From Onchidella celtica (Eukaryota > Mollusca > Gastropoda > Systellommatophora > Onchidiidae), in assembly GCA_963931925.1 (NCBI GenBank), contig OZ007569.1:74782400-74846399 (forward strand): a DNA stretch of 64,000 bases, written 5' to 3'. The notes below the pieces were generated by a model. The model saw only the letters and a list, made by a program, of their open reading frames with translations. It searched no databases and was not told the origin of the DNA. Made by a program: the position numbers and the translations under genes. Below are positions 35,701 to 43,563 of this stretch, piece after piece (within the stretch, counting starts at the first letter, position 1; every line of letters begins with the position of its first letter).

Positions 35701-36955
35701 TTTTATGTTAAGTGGATGATGGACTTGCCCCATCTGTCAGTTGGGTTACTAATATGCTTTTATTATTTTTTTCTATGTGTGTTGTTTTCCGGCCTTTTCG
35801 CTCTGCATCATTGTAACAAAAAATACAATTTATGTTTTACTCATGGCCAATCAATTATCAAATAATAATAATAATGATAATAATAATAATAATGATACCA
35901 ACAGACACGTGTGAAATTAATGCTGAAGTCTAATCATATCAGTTTGAATGGATACTCAACCCTTTTGTATATCAATGCATTTTAATGCATGTTTGTTTCC
36001 TCTAAAATGTATCATGATTAACAGGAGTCAAGAATGTATGTATGTACACCAATTTAAACTAAGGCTGAAATAAACTGTTATTATTATTTCCTCTAAATTG
36101 TATTATGATTTATGGGTGTCAAGAATATGTTCATGTATGTATTAATATGATAAAGAACAGGCTGTGGTCTTGACTTGTTTTCAAAAAAAAAGTAGGGGGT
36201 ATAATCTGGACTGGGGGGGGGGGGGGTATAGTCTGGCCTAGCCCAAAGTAACCCCGGGGTATAAACTGGCCTAGCCCAGTACCCCGGGGTATATTCTGGG
36301 CTAGGCCAGTTTAACCCCGGGTATAGTCTGGGCGGGGGTTATATTTTGGCCTGTTACACCGGCTCATACTTTCAGTAAAACATTGTCACAGACGATCTGG
36401 CAGCAAATTGCTCACAAAAAAGTCAACAGTGGCACGTAGTGAAGTTAGCATCCAAATGACGTTTACATTGTAAAAGTGGCCATATTTGTTTGACGTACAA
36501 GTCATATACATTATACATGGTACTTCACTATATCTGAAGATTGCAAGACTCTCCTCCATTAACATACAAATAAAAGAGAAAAGAAAGCTGAAGAATGAAA
36601 TTTCTGATCGTACTTTTTGATTGTGCTCTTCGGAAATGCGTCTCTTTTTTACGACTCGATGTATAATATAAATATAATAATAAAAAGAAAGGTGCATGTC
36701 AAACAAACAGCTACAATTTGCCTGCTAGGCGCAGTTTGGTTGCTGTAAAATGTCCTACGTGTACCTCTGTTTTAGTGTACATGAACTACTTTGTTAAAAA
36801 TAATTCTTGCACAATATTTCAGGCTGTCCTCTGCCGTTGCAGGCTTCATGGACCTACTTCACCAACCAAATATGAACAGATCAATCCTGCTGATAAATGA
36901 CGGGATGTCTTACCGTACTGAAGATTATCCAGTGGTCGAAAAAGAATCTAACTGA
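23670..36955 (+). CDS. short-chain dehydrogenase/reductase, 15-hydroxyprostaglandin dehydrogenase-like (SDR gene 1, seven exons)
   Basis: NAD-dependent cytosolic oxidoreductase of the classical SDR family, probably oxidising a secondary alcohol on a lipid or similar substrate. Exons: 23670-23762, 26148-26272, 27028-27134, 27431-27526, 30634-30710, 31601-31746, 36823-36955. The translation is 258 residues; human 15-PGDH has 266. Visible landmarks: TGAAQGMG at 11-18 (cofactor loop), Asp36 after strand 2 (NAD preference), NNAG at 90-93, Asn107, Ser138, and YCSTK at 151-155. Numbering coincides with the human Ser138/Tyr151/Lys155. Departures: Val148 where human 15-PGDH has Gln148, and PDVVDT in place of the PG motif. 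Exon 2 has one extra A in an A4 run, and the exon 3 donor lacks one G; the two cancel, so the total stays 777 nt. The substrate is unknown. AATAAA follows at 37151. Confidence 0.88.
24928..25959. mobile_element. putative non-autonomous TIR element in SDR intron 1
   Basis: The left end GTAGGCAACCGTTCACATA, continuing to TTATGTCA, matches the reverse complement of the right end (GTAGCCTAGGGAACGTTCAC, continuing to ATAATGTCA) with a small gap. G12-G14 runs lie just inside both ends (24963, 25845, 25887). No coding frame. No clear target duplication was fixed. A SINE/LINE-type tail (AAGCGCTATATAAAAGC near 25717) lies inside. Confidence 0.45.
25660..25765 (+). mobile_element. 3' tail of a SINE/LINE
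   Basis: TTTGTAAAGTGCTTAGAGCA followed by TATTAAGCGCTATATAAAA is a tail shared by many invertebrate LINE/SINE families. Only the tail is recognisable. Confidence 0.45.
26148..26272 (+). CDS. SDR gene 1 exon 2 (one-base insertion)
   Basis: The acceptor TTTGTCAACAG precedes [20 protein letters not shown]. After ENVK the frame breaks; dropping one A of the A4 run at 26229-26232 restores [11 protein letters not shown] and the phase-1 end before GTAATC. The corrected length of 124 nt equals the paralogous exon at 39516-39639. Confidence 0.85.
27028..27134 (+). CDS. SDR gene 1 exon 3
   Basis: After TTTCCCCAG the reading is [20 protein letters not shown], then GI and on to AVQINY; it contains NNAG and Asn107. 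The donor as written (TAT/GTAATA) leaves the next exon one base out. A G missing at the border (TATG/GTAATA) would give Val109 and match the length of the human enzyme. Confidence 0.8.
27150..27340 (+). repeat. GTCT-type microsatellite in SDR intron 3
   Basis: Imperfect GTCT/GTCC repeats start about 15 bp after the exon 3 donor and fill most of the ~300-bp intron. Confidence 0.85.
27431..27526 (+). CDS. SDR gene 1 exon 4
   Basis: After ATATTCAAG it encodes [16 protein letters not shown] and [10 protein letters not shown], including catalytic Ser138. It ends in phase 1 (ACA G) before GTAAATC, where the 29-bp array begins. Confidence 0.82.
27527..29375 (+). repeat. 29-bp tandem array repeating the exon 4 splice donor
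   Basis: About 60 units of consensus GTAAATCTTGGGGTTTGAGT followed by CTACAACAG. The first unit starts exactly at the exon 4 donor. The junction of adjacent units reads ACAACAG/GTAAAT, against the real junction TTAACAG/GTAAAT, so each unit carries a donor-like sequence. Some units hold 9-10 bp insertions (TTTGATTTTTG). The right half drifts to GTAAATTTTGGGGCTTGAGT. Confidence 0.92.
29985..30346 (+). pseudogene. 5'-truncated LINE ORF2 tail with C2H2 finger in SDR intron 4
   Basis: From 30017 the frame reads [20 protein letters not shown], then KDTLKSNL and AANRQAWGS, ending in the finger [22 protein letters not shown] at the stop. These are the C-terminal blocks of the LINE family at 1-2619 and 16011-19170. 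Upstream the reading is shifted (near 29985). Everything 5' of it is missing, as usual for LINE insertions. The element's 3' UTR probably runs to about 30480. Confidence 0.8.
30634..30710 (+). CDS. SDR gene 1 exon 5 (YxxxK catalytic exon)
   Basis: A T-rich tract and TCTTAAAG precede [20 protein letters not shown]; it ends phase 0 at SMA before GTAAGTT. It holds Tyr151 and Lys155. Confidence 0.9.
30730..31010. repeat. imperfect ATC trinucleotide-rich stretch in SDR intron 5
   Basis: CATCATC, CACCATC and TCATCATCATC variants are spread over about 280 bp, with no coding frame. Confidence 0.6.
31255..31554 (+). repeat. 27-bp minisatellite, 11 identical units, in SDR intron 5
   Basis: The unit is TTCCATGCCAAGATTACACA plus CGCTGAA, repeated 11 times without visible change, ending about 46 bp before the exon 6 acceptor. 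As 27 is a multiple of 3 and no frame of the unit has a stop, several frames stay open on both strands; they are not genes. Confidence 0.97.
31601..31746 (+). CDS. SDR gene 1 exon 6
   Basis: The acceptor GTGTACACAG precedes [20 protein letters not shown], then DTPL and on to CEETKMP. It ends in phase 2 before GTAAGTCC. The GIEYAVLCP segment corresponds to the loop after the catalytic helix in 15-PGDH; the usual PG is PD here. Confidence 0.88.
31747..33152. other. SDR intron 6, proximal part, nothing identified
   Basis: A 122-codon plus-strand frame (32395-32763) has no motif and an overlapping antisense frame; I do not call it. A T15 run lies near 32191. Confidence 0.4.
33153..36362. mobile_element. 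3.2-kb foldback element with long diverged inverted arms, in SDR intron 6
   Basis: The ends are CCGGTGTAGCAGGCCA and, reverse-complemented, CCGGTGTAACAGGCCA. Both ends carry palindromic ATACCCCGGGGTAT blocks alternating with TTCTGGGCTAGGCCAGTTTA. The arms (about 33153-34570 and 35050-36362) are diverged inverted copies: 34000-34060 (CCTGATCCACTTGAGACGTT) returns reversed near 35640. A third partial copy of the first arm lies in direct orientation at about 34610-35030. No transposase frame. Target duplication not established. Confidence 0.7.
36823..36955 (+). CDS. SDR gene 1 exon 7 (terminal)
   Basis: After ACAATATTTCAG, reading in the phase left by exon 6 gives [20 protein letters not shown] and [10 protein letters not shown] to a TGA at 36953-36955. 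It aligns with the paralogue's last exon (SSIGDCLLELLDLENMNGC) and with the SDR C-terminal pattern (LLxDxxxNG). A competing open frame here ([11 protein letters not shown]) is out of phase and was dropped. Confidence 0.85.
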
Positions 36956-37150
36956 AAATGCTAAGAACAAAACTGGCCAGTGAGGACGCCAGAAAAAATT
37001 GACAGTTTTGCCTGGATTTCAAGGTTGAAATGAGAAGCGAGAATGAGGCATTTACAGATTTGATGGACAGGTCAACAGAGACACATACATGTACGAGACT
37101 AGATGCAGATGGACATTTAAACAGTTTTGGGTTGTATGGCAAAGGATACA

Positions 37151-37156
37151 AATAAA
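37151..37156 (+). terminator. polyadenylation signal of SDR gene 1
   Basis: AATAAA about 195 nt after the stop codon, the first such hexamer downstream. Confidence 0.55.
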
Positions 37157-37230
37157 TCTTTACAACAACAGCATTCAAATGTAATATTTTTATTGTCGTA
37201 TGTCGTTTGTGATTTGTACATGAATGTATT

Positions 37231-37437
37231 GTGTAAGGTTTGTCAGTTTCTAACTCTACAACGGACGATAGTTCATTTGAATAATAATTGGAATTACAAC
37301 GGTTTAGATGCTTTTTCTAACATGCTTTTATATACTCTAAAGTGTCGCTATAAAGAGCATCTAAACCATTGCCCTTCTACTTATCATACAAATGAACTAT
37401 TGTCTGTCCTAGAGTTAGAAACTAAGAAACCTTACAC
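37231..37437. repeat. inverted repeat (hairpin) between the convergent SDR genes
   Basis: The left arm GTGTAAGGTTTGTCAGTTTC, then TAACTCTA, AGTTCATTTG and GGTTTAGATGC, is mirrored on the right by GCATCTAAACC, CAAATGAACT, TAGAGTTAGAAACT and CCTTACAC. Arms are about 90 nt around 37334, with a loop of about 25-30 nt and scattered mismatches. It could be a small MITE or a transcribed hairpin. Confidence 0.8.
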
Positions 37438-37480
37438 TGACATAATGCACATATTACATAGAATGAAAGAAAGGAAGACA

Positions 37481-37486
37481 TTTATT
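37481..37486 (-). terminator. polyadenylation signal of SDR gene 2
   Basis: AATAAA on the minus strand, about 48 nt beyond the TAA of the terminal exon. Confidence 0.5.
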
Positions 37487-37533
37487 CTTTGTCTTCTCTC
37501 TCTCCATAGCCTTTTCTGTATGGTTTAAATCCA

Positions 37534-37669
37534 TTACTTTGGCTGTGCTTCCACTGATCTGCACTCCATTGTGACGTATTCTTTCACATTATACATTGCA
37601 CGAAAAATGCATCCATTCATGTTCTCCAGGTCCAATAACTCTAGCAAGCAATCCCCTATGCTTGAGACG
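37534..37669 (-). CDS. SDR gene 2 exon 7 (terminal)
   Basis: The acceptor GGGAAACAG precedes, in phase 2, VSSIGDCLLELLDLENMNGC, then IFRAMYNV and a tail ending TAA at 37536-37534. LLELLDLENMNG is the clear SDR C-terminal signature. Confidence 0.8.
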
Positions 37670-38162
37670 CTGTTTCCCAGATAAACAGAAACAAGCAAGA
37701 ATTAAAAGAAGAATATTGTACATTGTGGACATTAATTGGATACAAAAATATTGAAAACCGTGAGAAAGCAAACCGTTTGGCTCCTTTCATTGAATGTGAC
37801 AGTTTCCTTAAATGTGGAACTATATTACTAAATAGCTTCTACACATTGGTATCTTTAATTCATTTCCAATTTTTTTTTTCTGTTCAAAATTCAAGCGTTT
37901 TCTTGTTGAATACTTTTTGTTATCTTGTAGCTTGGGGAAGGTCCTGGTGATTGAAATTTTCATTATATATTGATCAACTTTAATTCATAGTATTCTAGTT
38001 TATTTATTGCCAACCTAGAGATTTGCAAAAAATATAATGTATATTTCACTGGAGGTGAAGACTGCGAGGGGAGAACAACCACGAGTGTCCCACGCTTTAC
38101 ACTGAGAAATTGATTCTCAGAGTTTGAAATTTCACCACTTTCCTCTGGCAACTGAAAAAGAG

Positions 38163-38165
38163 GGG

Positions 38166-38209
<44 letters not shown>

Positions 38210-38275
38210 TGTAAATATGCATGTCTATATATATGTGTGTGTGCATTGGGGGAGGGGGGAGGGACATATGGGGGA
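38163..38275 (+). repeat. GT dinucleotide microsatellite and G-rich stretch in SDR gene 2 intron
   Basis: A pure GT tract at about 38169-38213 is followed by GGGGGAGGGGGGAGGG-type sequence. Confidence 0.9.
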
Positions 38276-38694
38276 GGGGATAGGGCTAAAGGTGAAAATT
38301 ACTTTTATGATCCAAGGCTGTTTCTTCCCCTGTAGACTTCGTCTTCAGTTAAAATTACAAGCTAAATACTTCAGTCAAAGTCAATAGACCTAGAGCGATT
38401 GTTGAACAATGCTCAGTACATGTATTTCCTCTGACTTTCAAAATACCACCAAGCCTTGAACAACAACAACAACAGAAAAAATGCCCAGCTGTCCCATCCT
38501 GTGGTATCTTTACTTGGACAACTGCAGCCTCAAATCTTGCTTTCTCCCTCAGCCAGTCTGGACAACTACATCATTTTTGCTTGCTTATAGTGACAACAAT
38601 TTAGAAACAGCCACAACAACAAGGACAACAAAATATTTTAAATGCACCAATACCTATAACCTTTTTTGCAGAAAGAAAGATATGTAATACTTAC

Positions 38695-38813
38695 GGCATT
38701 GGGACATCCTTTAGATCATGTTCTATTTGAAAACCAGCGAACAGGGATGTACCCACAGCACTAAGGCAGATCACTGCATACTGGATACCACGTTCAGTAG
38801 CACGGGAATCACC
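38695..38813 (-). CDS. SDR gene 2 exon 6
   Basis: The acceptor TTGTCTTTCAG precedes GDSRATERGIQYAVICLSAV, then GTSLF and VPMP; the donor is GTAAGTATT. Phases (0 in, 2 out) equal gene 1 exon 6, but it is 27 nt shorter and the PG motif is also lost (CLSAVGT). Confidence 0.82.
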
Positions 38814-38934
38814 CTGAAAGACAAAACATCTGTAATCAGTGTATGGGGGGAATGATCGCTTGGTCTAGACAAAAACAGTGCCAGGAGGCTTTGTTTACAC
38901 TTCCAGTAAACTAAATAATATATACCAGAAGTAT

Positions 38935-39110
38935 GGTTTGGAGTGCTAGCTATGATTTAGCTTACGTGGTAAAGTGTTCACCTGGAATGCATTTACTCTG
39001 AGCTCAGTTCCCCCTTGCATCTTTGCCATTGTTTCATTCTCTCAAGCTCCCAAAATTTCTTTCTCTGCTTATTTTACGCATTATATTTATTTCAAGTCAA
39101 GATTTTCTGT
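38935..39110 (+). mobile_element. degenerate tRNA-derived SINE fragment
   Basis: ATTTAGCTTACGTGGTAAAG, then TGTTCACCTGGAATGCA, resembles a tRNA D-arm and anticodon arm as in other invertebrate SINEs. The B box is weak. It lies in the gap where SDR gene 2 exons 3-5 should be. Confidence 0.35.
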
Positions 39111-39515
39111 CTGGTATCATTCCAAAGGAAATGGTCCCAGTGGCTGCCATTTACAGTTACACCCACAAAACTTCACATCCAACAATTGTGCACTTGTTCT
39201 ATTTTAATGTACTGCGAGTGCAAGACAGACAAATATCGCATCTACATGAGGTTTTAGGTGAAATACCAAAACTTGATATGTCAGTGAGCCAATCATGAAT
39301 GTTTAACACTGAGTTTTGCCCACGTTTGAAAACCATACATATTTATTATATTATAATTTTTTATCACAGGATTAACTGAGACTTCCAGATCTACCTACTT
39401 TGTTTTTTGTTTTGTTTTTCTGGTTGAAGATCTGGATTTGTGTCTTTTTGTTGCTTTGGTTTGTCAGTTAATCCTTAAACAAAGACAAAGTTGGAAAAAG
39501 GCTGTAGCAACAAAC

Positions 39516-39639
39516 CTGCAAATATTTGGTGATCAGTAACGTCAAGAGTGGCAAACTTAATGTTTTCCAGCCCAAACTTTTCTGCCAGTTCTTTAGCCAT
39601 GGTTTCACCCACACTTGTGCTCATGTCAGCGATAAATAC
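39516..39639 (-). CDS. SDR gene 2 exon 2
   Basis: VFIADMSTSVGETMAKELAE, then KFGLENIKFATLDVTDHQIF; the acceptor is CATGATCAG and the donor GTTTGTTG. 124 nt, uninterrupted, phase 0 to 1. Confidence 0.87.
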
Positions 39640-40394
39640 CTGATCATGAATGGAGAGAAAAATCATCTGTATGGCTTGAGGTTTTCATACGGGGGGGGGG
39701 GGGTGGAAGATTAACGTTCTTTACAGTTGTGTGAACACTCTCTGTGTAATATTGCACAGATATTGGTGCATTCCATTACTCCCCATCTCTCTGTGTGCCT
39801 CTTACTCTTTCATTTTCGCCTTGCCTTCTTCCCTTTTCCCGTCTATTCCTCCAACCTCCATGGCCCATTCTGTCTGGGTTTTTTTTTTTCATTTAACTCA
39901 TTTTTTTTTTTTTTCATTTCTGTCACCCGTCTTGAAGTCATCTGAATTCAGCCTCCACTGTTATTAATCAACTAGATAACCTTTGCAAATGTATCTCACA
40001 AAATTCTTCATCTGCCAGATATTATTCAGGTAGACCTATGGCTAAATATGTGGCAAGATTGTGTTATACATGCCCGTGTCACCAGGTACATGTAACATAT
40101 TTACCATATAAACCCACAAAGAATACTAAATTAATAATGAGAAAAAATGAGCGTGAAGTATTAATCATTACAACAGTTGGTTTACTATGTATGACACGGG
40201 ATGGTACTGTCTTTGATACCACTAACCTTTCATGTGTTAAATAATCTTAAGTTTACTCCAGTTCCGTCCCATTCCGTACTCTTAAAAAATACAACTGTGT
40301 TCGATCAACGGCATACCTGGCTTCACGTGAGATAACAGATAATGAAACAGAAGACATAAAAAACGACAAGGCGAACATTGCACCAGCCACTCAC

Positions 40395-40488
40395 TTTGAC
40401 TCCGTTTTGCAGCAGTGCCTCAGCCAATCCTCTGCCGATACCCATTGCTCCGCCAGTGATAAAAACCGTTTTTACCCGTCAGCTCCAT
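40395..40488 (-). CDS. SDR gene 2 exon 1 (one-base insertion)
   Basis: It starts MELTGK, then breaks; dropping one A of the A5 run restores VFITGGAMGIGRGLAEALLQ and ends in phase 0 before GTGAGTGG. An acceptor-like CCCTTGTACTTGTAG lies 7 nt upstream of the ATG. Confidence 0.83.
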
Positions 40489-40704
40489 GACAGATCTACA
40501 AGTACAAGGGATATAATAATAATATTATAATGATTTCCTGGTCATCAAGTCAAAAGCTGGAGACATGTTGTGACCCACTTCAGCAATTCTTTCTCTACAC
40601 GACGAGACCGCTTCTGTCTGCCCCATAAAGCACGTTCGACACAGCGTGTCGCCAATCGCTAGGCAACGGGTTTTGTTAATAGACGGGATGTTGTGTTTTT
40701 TTCT

Positions 40705-40977
40705 TTATGTGGTCATCTCAAATCTAAAAGCAGCCAGCGGATGGAATAATATGTTCCTTAGTGGTTTTAGAACACCCCTGGGGTTGAGGTCCCCTCTCAA
40801 AGGGGTGCAGGGCTCAGCGGGGGTGCATACAAGATATCCGCAAGACAAAGAATTAGTTGCCACTTCCTTTGCAGTATCTTGGGTAACTTTACCGGTAATA
40901 GCTGAAACTACAGAATCAAAAATACCAGAGCCTCCATAAATGTATTTTCTGTCGTAACCTTTTTCGGTGAGCAACAT
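40705..40977 (-). CDS. unrecognised small ORF, 90 codons
   Basis: The minus-strand frame starts at an ATG and reads MLLTEKGYDRKYIYGGSGIF, then DSVVSAITGKVTQDTAKEVA; a glycine-rich, amphipathic N-terminus. The second half (from about residue 48) looks unlike coding sequence. The first half faintly recalls small structural proteins encoded by DNA elements of invertebrates, but I cannot name a family. It starts about 490 bp upstream of SDR gene 2. It may be a fragment or chance. Confidence 0.25.
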   Translation of the reverse strand: MLLTEKGYDRKYIYGGSGIFDSVVSAITGKVTQDTAKEVATNSLSCGYLVCTPAEPCTPLRGDLNPRGVLKPLRNILFHPLAAFRFEMTT

Positions 40978-41107
40978 GGTCTAGTTTTAGAAGTCAGTTC
41001 TTGAACGTCATATTAATTGTTATACTGTTCATTATCAAGAACTCTCTGACTAAAAAGGTTCATCGGCTTGGCTGACAATTTCATTTATTATTCTCAGGAT
41101 ATTCTAG

Positions 41108-41125
41108 AATAGATAGATAGATAGG

Positions 41126-41223
<98 letters not shown>

Positions 41224-41294
41224 GATAGACAGACAGATAGACAGATAGATAGACAGATAGACAGATAAATAGATAGATAGATAGAGAGATAGAC

Positions 41295-41365
<71 letters not shown>

Positions 41366-41410
41366 CTGACAGACAGGCAAGCAGACAGACAGATAGACAG
41401 ATAAATAGAC

Positions 41411-41485
<75 letters not shown>

Positions 41486-41486
41486 C

Positions 41487-41583
<97 letters not shown>
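41108..41583 (+). repeat. GATA/GACA microsatellite
   Basis: About 475 bp of GATA with GACA interruptions. Long minus-strand frames (IYLS repeats) are artefacts of the stop-free unit. Confidence 0.97.
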
Positions 41584-41584
<1 letters not shown>

Positions 41585-42299
41585 ACACACCGACAGAGAC
41601 AGACAGACAAACAGTCAAACAAACAATGCAGTGTGAATACCTTTGGGCAATGAAACCACAAAGGTAAATAGGACAAATTATATACAAGAGGAAAACAAAA
41701 CTGCTCTGTTTGAAATCCATTTCATATCTGGCATAATTTTTTAGTTTAAACCTTTGAAACACAGAACTCCCAATTAATCAAAAGGGAAAAAAAGTTCTCT
41801 GGTAGGCACAGTGTCCATGTGAAAGCGAATAGAGAAAATATAGCTGAACCGTGATCACAACTCTACATTTTCTCTCACAAGGGCCACTTGGAAACTGTCC
41901 CTATAGAATCCGCAATTGGGAGATAATGAAATTCTTTCAAGAAGTTCATAACTGATAAGAAATATTTGGCAAAAAAAAACCCCACAACAAAACAACATCT
42001 GCCGTAATCATTGTAGGTATACACTTGAACCGTTTCATTTTGGAGCCATCCATAAATCCCACGCAACCGCTCTCATGAAGGTGGTAAAGGGAAATAACGT
42101 CCGCCAAACAAACCACATTAAACATTAAGCTATTATCTCCCCTGGCTTATCCATGCCGAGAAGATTGGTTTTCGGGTTTTTACGTAAACTGTAGTCCATT
42201 TTGTCCTTTGTAATTATGTAACATTCAGTTAAACAGACAGGCCGTGATACAGAAGTGAGAGACACAATCATGTATAGTTGTAGGCCTACGTGTCTCTGT

Positions 42300-43563
42300 G
42301 TGTGTGGGTTTGGGGTAAAAAGGTGTTTGTTGGGTACGTCTGCGGGTTTAAGATAAACGGTATTTATTGGGTATGTCTGTGGGTTTAAGGTAAGCGGTAT
42401 TTATTGGGTATGTCTGTGGGTCTGGGGTAAACGGTATTTATTGGGTATGTCTGTGGGTCTGGGTTAAACGGTATTTATTGGGTATGTCTGAGGGTCTGGG
42501 GTAAATGGTATTTACTGGGTATGTCTGAGGTTCTGGGGTAAACGGTATTTATTGGGTATGTCTGAAGGTCTGGAGTAAACGGTATTTATTGGGTATGTCT
42601 GAAGGTCTGAGGTAAACGGTATTTATTGGATATGTCTGTGGGTCTGGTGTAAACGGTATTTATTGGGTATGTCTGTGGGTCTGGGGTAAACTTTATTTAC
42701 TGGTTATGTCTGTGGGTCTGAAGTAAACGGTATTTATTGGATATGTGTGAGGGTCTGGGGTAAACGGTATTTATTGGGTATGTCTGAGGGTCTGGGGTAA
42801 ACGGTATTTATTGGGTATGTCTGAGGGTCTGGGGTAAACGGTATATATTGGGTATGTCTGTGGGTCTGGGGTAAACGGTATTTATTGGGTATGTCTGTGG
42901 GTCTGGGGTAAACGGTATTTATTGGGTATGTCTGTGGGTCTGGGGTAAATGGTACTTATTGGATATGTCTGAGGGTCTGGGTTAAACGGTATTTATTGGG
43001 TATGTCTGAGGGTTTGGGGTAAACGTATTTGTTGGGTATGTCTGTGGGTTTGGAGTAAATGTATTTGTTGGGTATGCCCTTGGGTTTGGGGTAAACGGTG
43101 TTTGTTGAGCAAGTCTGCAGGTTTGAGGTAAACAGTATTTATTGGGTATGTCTGTGGGTTTGGGGTAAATGTATTTGTTGGGTATGTCTGTGGATTTCAG
43201 GTAAACGGTTTTTGTTGAGTATGTCTGTGGGGTTGGCGAAAAGGATTTTTTTGGTATACCTGTGGGGTTGGATTATGGAGTAAACGTATTTGTTGGGTAT
43301 GTCTGTGGGTTTGGGGTAAAATTTGTTTTTTGGGTATTTCTGTGTGTTCGGGGTAAAGTTTGTTTGTTGGGTATGTCTGTGGGGTTGGATCATGGAGTAA
43401 ACGTGTTTATTGGGTATCTCTGTGGGTTTGGGCTAAAGTTGTTTTGTTGGGCATGTCTGTGGAGTTGGGGTAAACGGTATTTGTTATATATATCTGTGGG
43501 TTTTGGGTAAGCGTTGTTTGTTGAGTATTTCTGTGGGGTTGGGGTGAACGCTGTTTGTTGGGA
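42300..43563 (+). repeat. 37-bp minisatellite, copy 2
   Basis: About 34 units of the array at 11936-13490 (GGTATTTATTGGGTATGTCT, then GTGGGTCTGGGGTAAAC). Here GGTCTG dominates over GGTTTG, so the two arrays have homogenised separately. Confidence 0.92.

Larger units (their letters stand above)
37534..40488 (-). pseudogene. second 15-PGDH-like SDR (SDR gene 2), catalytic exons missing
   Basis: Four minus-strand exons match gene 1 exons 1, 2, 6 and 7 in order, length and phase: 40488-40395, 39639-39516, 38813-38695, 37669-37534. They give TGGAMGIG (11-18) and Asp36, so the cofactor fold starts normally. Exons 3-5 (NNAG, Ser, YxxxK) are not in the 702 bp between 38814 and 39515. Joining exons 2 and 6 directly also breaks phase (1 against 0), so the set cannot make an enzyme as written. 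Exon 1 has one extra A in an A5 run. It may be an internally deleted pseudogene, or the assembly may have lost the middle. The tail-to-tail position suggests an inverted tandem duplication. Confidence 0.75.
41097..43563 (+). repeat. composite dispersed repeat R1, copy 2
   Basis: Same order as 8801-13490: GATATTCTAGAATAGA, GATA/GACA array, unique part (CACACCGACAGAGACAGACA through to TCTCTGTGTGTGTGGG), then the 37-bp minisatellite. It lacks the LTR and the SINE, and has about 100 extra bp at about 41656-41757 that copy 1 lacks. Confidence 0.75.

Noticed and set aside
36718-36900. Frame ending [11 protein letters not shown] as the last SDR exon
   Set aside because: It is out of phase with exon 6; the in-phase frame gives LLHQPNMN and matches the paralogue's last exon.
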